Shown here: positions 23,696 to 25,161 of the stretch, piece by piece
How positions within the stretch are numbered: the first letter of the stretch is position 1
How the letters are laid out: every line of letters begins with the position of its first letter
Assembly (NCBI GenBank): GCA_023231105.1
Contig: JALNWB010000045.1
Span: 1-25,161, forward strand
Direction of reading: 5' to 3'
Source: Ignavibacteriaceae bacterium
GTDB taxonomy: Bacteria; Bacteroidota; Ignavibacteria; Ignavibacteriales; Ignavibacteriaceae
Length of the DNA: 25,161 nt
Translations under genes and position numbers: made by a program
Notes under the pieces: model-generated
Seen by the model: the letters and a program-made list of their open reading frames with translations, nothing else
Database searches by the model: none
What the model was told of the DNA's origin: nothing

Positions 23696-23766
23696 GAATG
23701 ATTGAATGTTTGTATGATTGAATGAATGAAAAACATTCATCCATTCATCTTCATTCAGTCATTCTT
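23696..23766. repeat. octamer repeat array, palindromic
   Basis: Eight-base units GAATGATT, GAATGTTT, GTATGATT and GAATGAAT run in register from 23696 to 23727. The right arm (23735-23766) repeats the same unit on the opposite strand (CATTCATCCATTCATC, TCATTCAGTCATTC). The two arms fold into a hairpin with an A-rich loop. It lies 60 bases from the symporter's stop codon and could stabilise the 3' end of that minus-strand message. Confidence 0.7.
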
Positions 23767-23825
23767 TCGCTTAATTTGTTTTATTAATATTCTAACAATC
23801 CGCTGCGGCGAACTACTTTATTAAC

Positions 23826-25161
23826 TCACATTTCTTTTTCGGCTTCGAGTATTCTTCCTTTAACAAAAAGTCCTTTACCGATATGGAGATTTCTGATATA
23901 GACAATTCCTTTTTCATTATGCGGTTCACCATAAACAGTGTGGCAAGATTTTAATCCGCCCAAATACTTTCTTGTATCGGAAATGTAAACCAAATCGCCA
24001 GGCTCTGCAGCCATTTTATGCATATCGTGTTTGGAAAAGTTGATAACATCATCGTTATCGGTTTCAACTAATTTCCATTCAACTTTTACATTTTCTCCTT
24101 CGCGTTCATTCAACTTTCTTCCTTTAAACCATTCCTTTGCTTGATGGATAGACCAAATGGTCAAACCAAGCGTTTGCACTTCAGGATTATATTTTACGTA
24201 GAACGTGGTAACGAGAGCAACTAAACCCGACATCAAGACACTTAACATAAATGTAGGCATAAAGGTTATTAACGAAAGATGGAACAACGCCGTTGCAATA
24301 TCCAAAGCAACTATAAAAATAATAAAGGCAATCATCGAATACATAATTCTATGTTGATGTGCGCTCTTTTTAATTTTGTTCGCAGTTCTTTTTAATTGAC
24401 TTTGAAACAGCGTAGCTAAAACCGCTACCCCTGAACAGACGATCAAATTATAAAGTGCAGCCATATATGTAAACGGATGCACGGGATCGTAAGGGGTTCC
24501 CTGGGCAATCGGAGCAATTAATTCTAACGGATATCTATTTCCCAAAAGCATAAGTGAAATTCCACCGATTACGGTTGTCACTAATCCTGCCGGAGTAAAC
24601 TTTTTCCAGAAGACGCCGAAGAAAATTGCGACCATTAAGGGAGGTGTTAGCGTTGCATGGAAAAAGGCATGGGCTTGATAAACCGTAGGATAGGAACTAA
24701 AAGCATAGACAGCCAAAACTCCTAACAACGTGAAAGCCACCGTTGCAGACCGTGCAACGACCATCGCTCTTTTTTCATCAACCGGTTCTTCTTTTCTAAT
24801 TTTTTTCAACCAGATCCGTACAGGTCTATCGACATCGTTTACCCAAATAGCCGCAGCTGCGTTAAGTAAAGTTGAGACGGTTGACATTAGTGCCGCCGCA
24901 ATCGCCGCAATAATAAAACCAAATACTCCCGGACCGGTTAAAATATTAGAGATGACTACAAAGATACTGTCAGGTGAAGTTCCCGGGGGAATAAGACCGG
25001 GATATTTTACCGACATAGCTTTTGCAACCCAGCCACCTCCGCCTACTACTATAGCAGAAAGGGGAAGCATAAAAATGATATTTATTGTTGCGGCTTTTCT
25101 TCCTTCATGAACATTTTTGGTTGCCATAAACCGCATAATCAAACCCATGTTCATAAAGAGA
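23826..25161 (-). CDS. sodium:solute symporter (SSS family), N-terminus beyond window
   Basis: The frame is open to the window edge, so this is the C-terminal part (at least 444 residues) of an SSS-family transporter, which imports a sugar, amino acid or similar solute with sodium. Typical SSS text is visible: RFMATKNVHEGRKAA, IAAIAAALMSTVSTLLNAAAAIWVNDV with the small-residue sodium-site helix, and FFGVFWKKFTPAGLVTTVIGG. Several further membrane helices follow. The last 120 or so residues form a long hydrophilic tail with no obvious membrane helix, longer than in a minimal SSS protein. The substrate cannot be named from this part. It converges on the small lipoprotein gene. Confidence 0.9.
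   Translation of the reverse strand, partial: LFMNMGLIMRFMATKNVHEGRKAATINIIFMLPLSAIVVGGGGWVAKAMSVKYPGLIPPGTSPDSIFVVISNILTGPGVFGFIIAAIAAALMSTVSTLLNAAAAIWVNDVDRPVRIWLKKIRKEEPVDEKRAMVVARSATVAFTLLGVLAVYAFSSYPTVYQAHAFFHATLTPPLMVAIFFGVFWKKFTPAGLVTTVIGGISLMLLGNRYPLELIAPIAQGTPYDPVHPFTYMAALYNLIVCSGVAVLATLFQSQLKRTANKIKKSAHQHRIMYSMIAFIIFIVALDIATALFHLSLITFMPTFMLSVLMSGLVALVTTFYVKYNPEVQTLGLTIWSIHQAKEWFKGRKLNEREGENVKVEWKLVETDNDDVINFSKHDMHKMAAEPGDLVYISDTRKYLGGLKSCHTVYGEPHNEKGIVYIRNLHIGKGLFVKGRILEAEKEM

Larger units (their letters stand above)
23368..23825. other. gene-free region with three kinds of repeat
   Basis: Between the lipoprotein and the convergent symporter gene no coding sequence is visible. The region holds a nonamer array (23418-23590), a hairpin TTAGGAATG/CATTCCTAA (23628-23656), a small CTGG/CCAG hairpin near 23665 and an octamer array (23696-23766). 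All are intergenic hairpin-forming sequences. Confidence 0.75.

Overview
The window is an AT-rich, gene-dense chromosomal segment from a Gram-negative bacterium with a lipopolysaccharide outer membrane. The evidence is Kdo synthesis genes (kdsA, kdsD), an LPS-transport set (LptC-like, OstA/LptA-like, lptB), diaminopimelate synthesis (dapF) and several lipoproteins. The style of the proteins (many TPR proteins, a large OstA-like protein beside lptB, a CehA/McbA-type PHP protein, an SSS symporter with a long C-terminal tail) suggests the Bacteroidota/Chlorobi/Ignavibacteria side of the tree. That placement is inference; no phylogeny could be run. Housekeeping genes dominate. I see no insertion sequence, integrase, CRISPR array or phage gene.

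Layout. 1-107 is the 3' end of tmRNA (ssrA), followed by a structured spacer and a two-gene DUF4160/DUF2442 cassette (347-927). 1130-2936 holds dapF, a small ABM-fold-like protein and a membrane-anchored TPR protein, closed by a strong terminator. 3120-4166 is a PHP-domain metal-dependent hydrolase and 4262-4948 a YfgM-like TPR protein. 5142-12274 is a same-strand run accB-accC-gcvH-guaA-TPR-(TPR + periplasmic-binding fold)-radC with very small gaps or overlaps. 12410-13426 is a pair of envelope genes, a small coiled-coil lipoprotein and a secreted LysM protein, followed by a textbook terminator. phoH (+) then converges on mazG (-), and mazG diverges from a RidA-family gene. A membrane acyltransferase-like gene, ruvB and the LPS run kdsA-kdsD-lptC-ostA-lptB follow to 22681. 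The right end is repeat-rich and nearly gene-free apart from a small lipoprotein, then a sodium:solute symporter on the minus strand cut by the window edge.

How the genes work together. The main coherent module is outer-membrane biogenesis. KdsD and KdsA make Kdo-8-phosphate for the LPS core, and LptB, LptC and the OstA-like protein are parts of the machine that moves LPS to the outer membrane. DapF, the LysM protein, the Lpp-like lipoprotein and an LpoA-like protein concern peptidoglycan. AccB and AccC are two parts of acetyl-CoA carboxylase; GcvH carries lipoate.

The most unusual thing is non-coding. At least seven intergenic sites carry short periodic repeats or palindromes: heptamers of AAGTRGA type at four sites, an octamer array, two kinds of nonamer array, and GGAACG palindromes. 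Several arrays run as one strand on the left arm and as its complement on the right arm, so they fold into imperfect hairpins. They resemble in style the short tandemly repeated repetitive (STRR) sequences known from cyanobacteria. One array fills the whole ruvB-kdsA gap up to the kdsA start codon.
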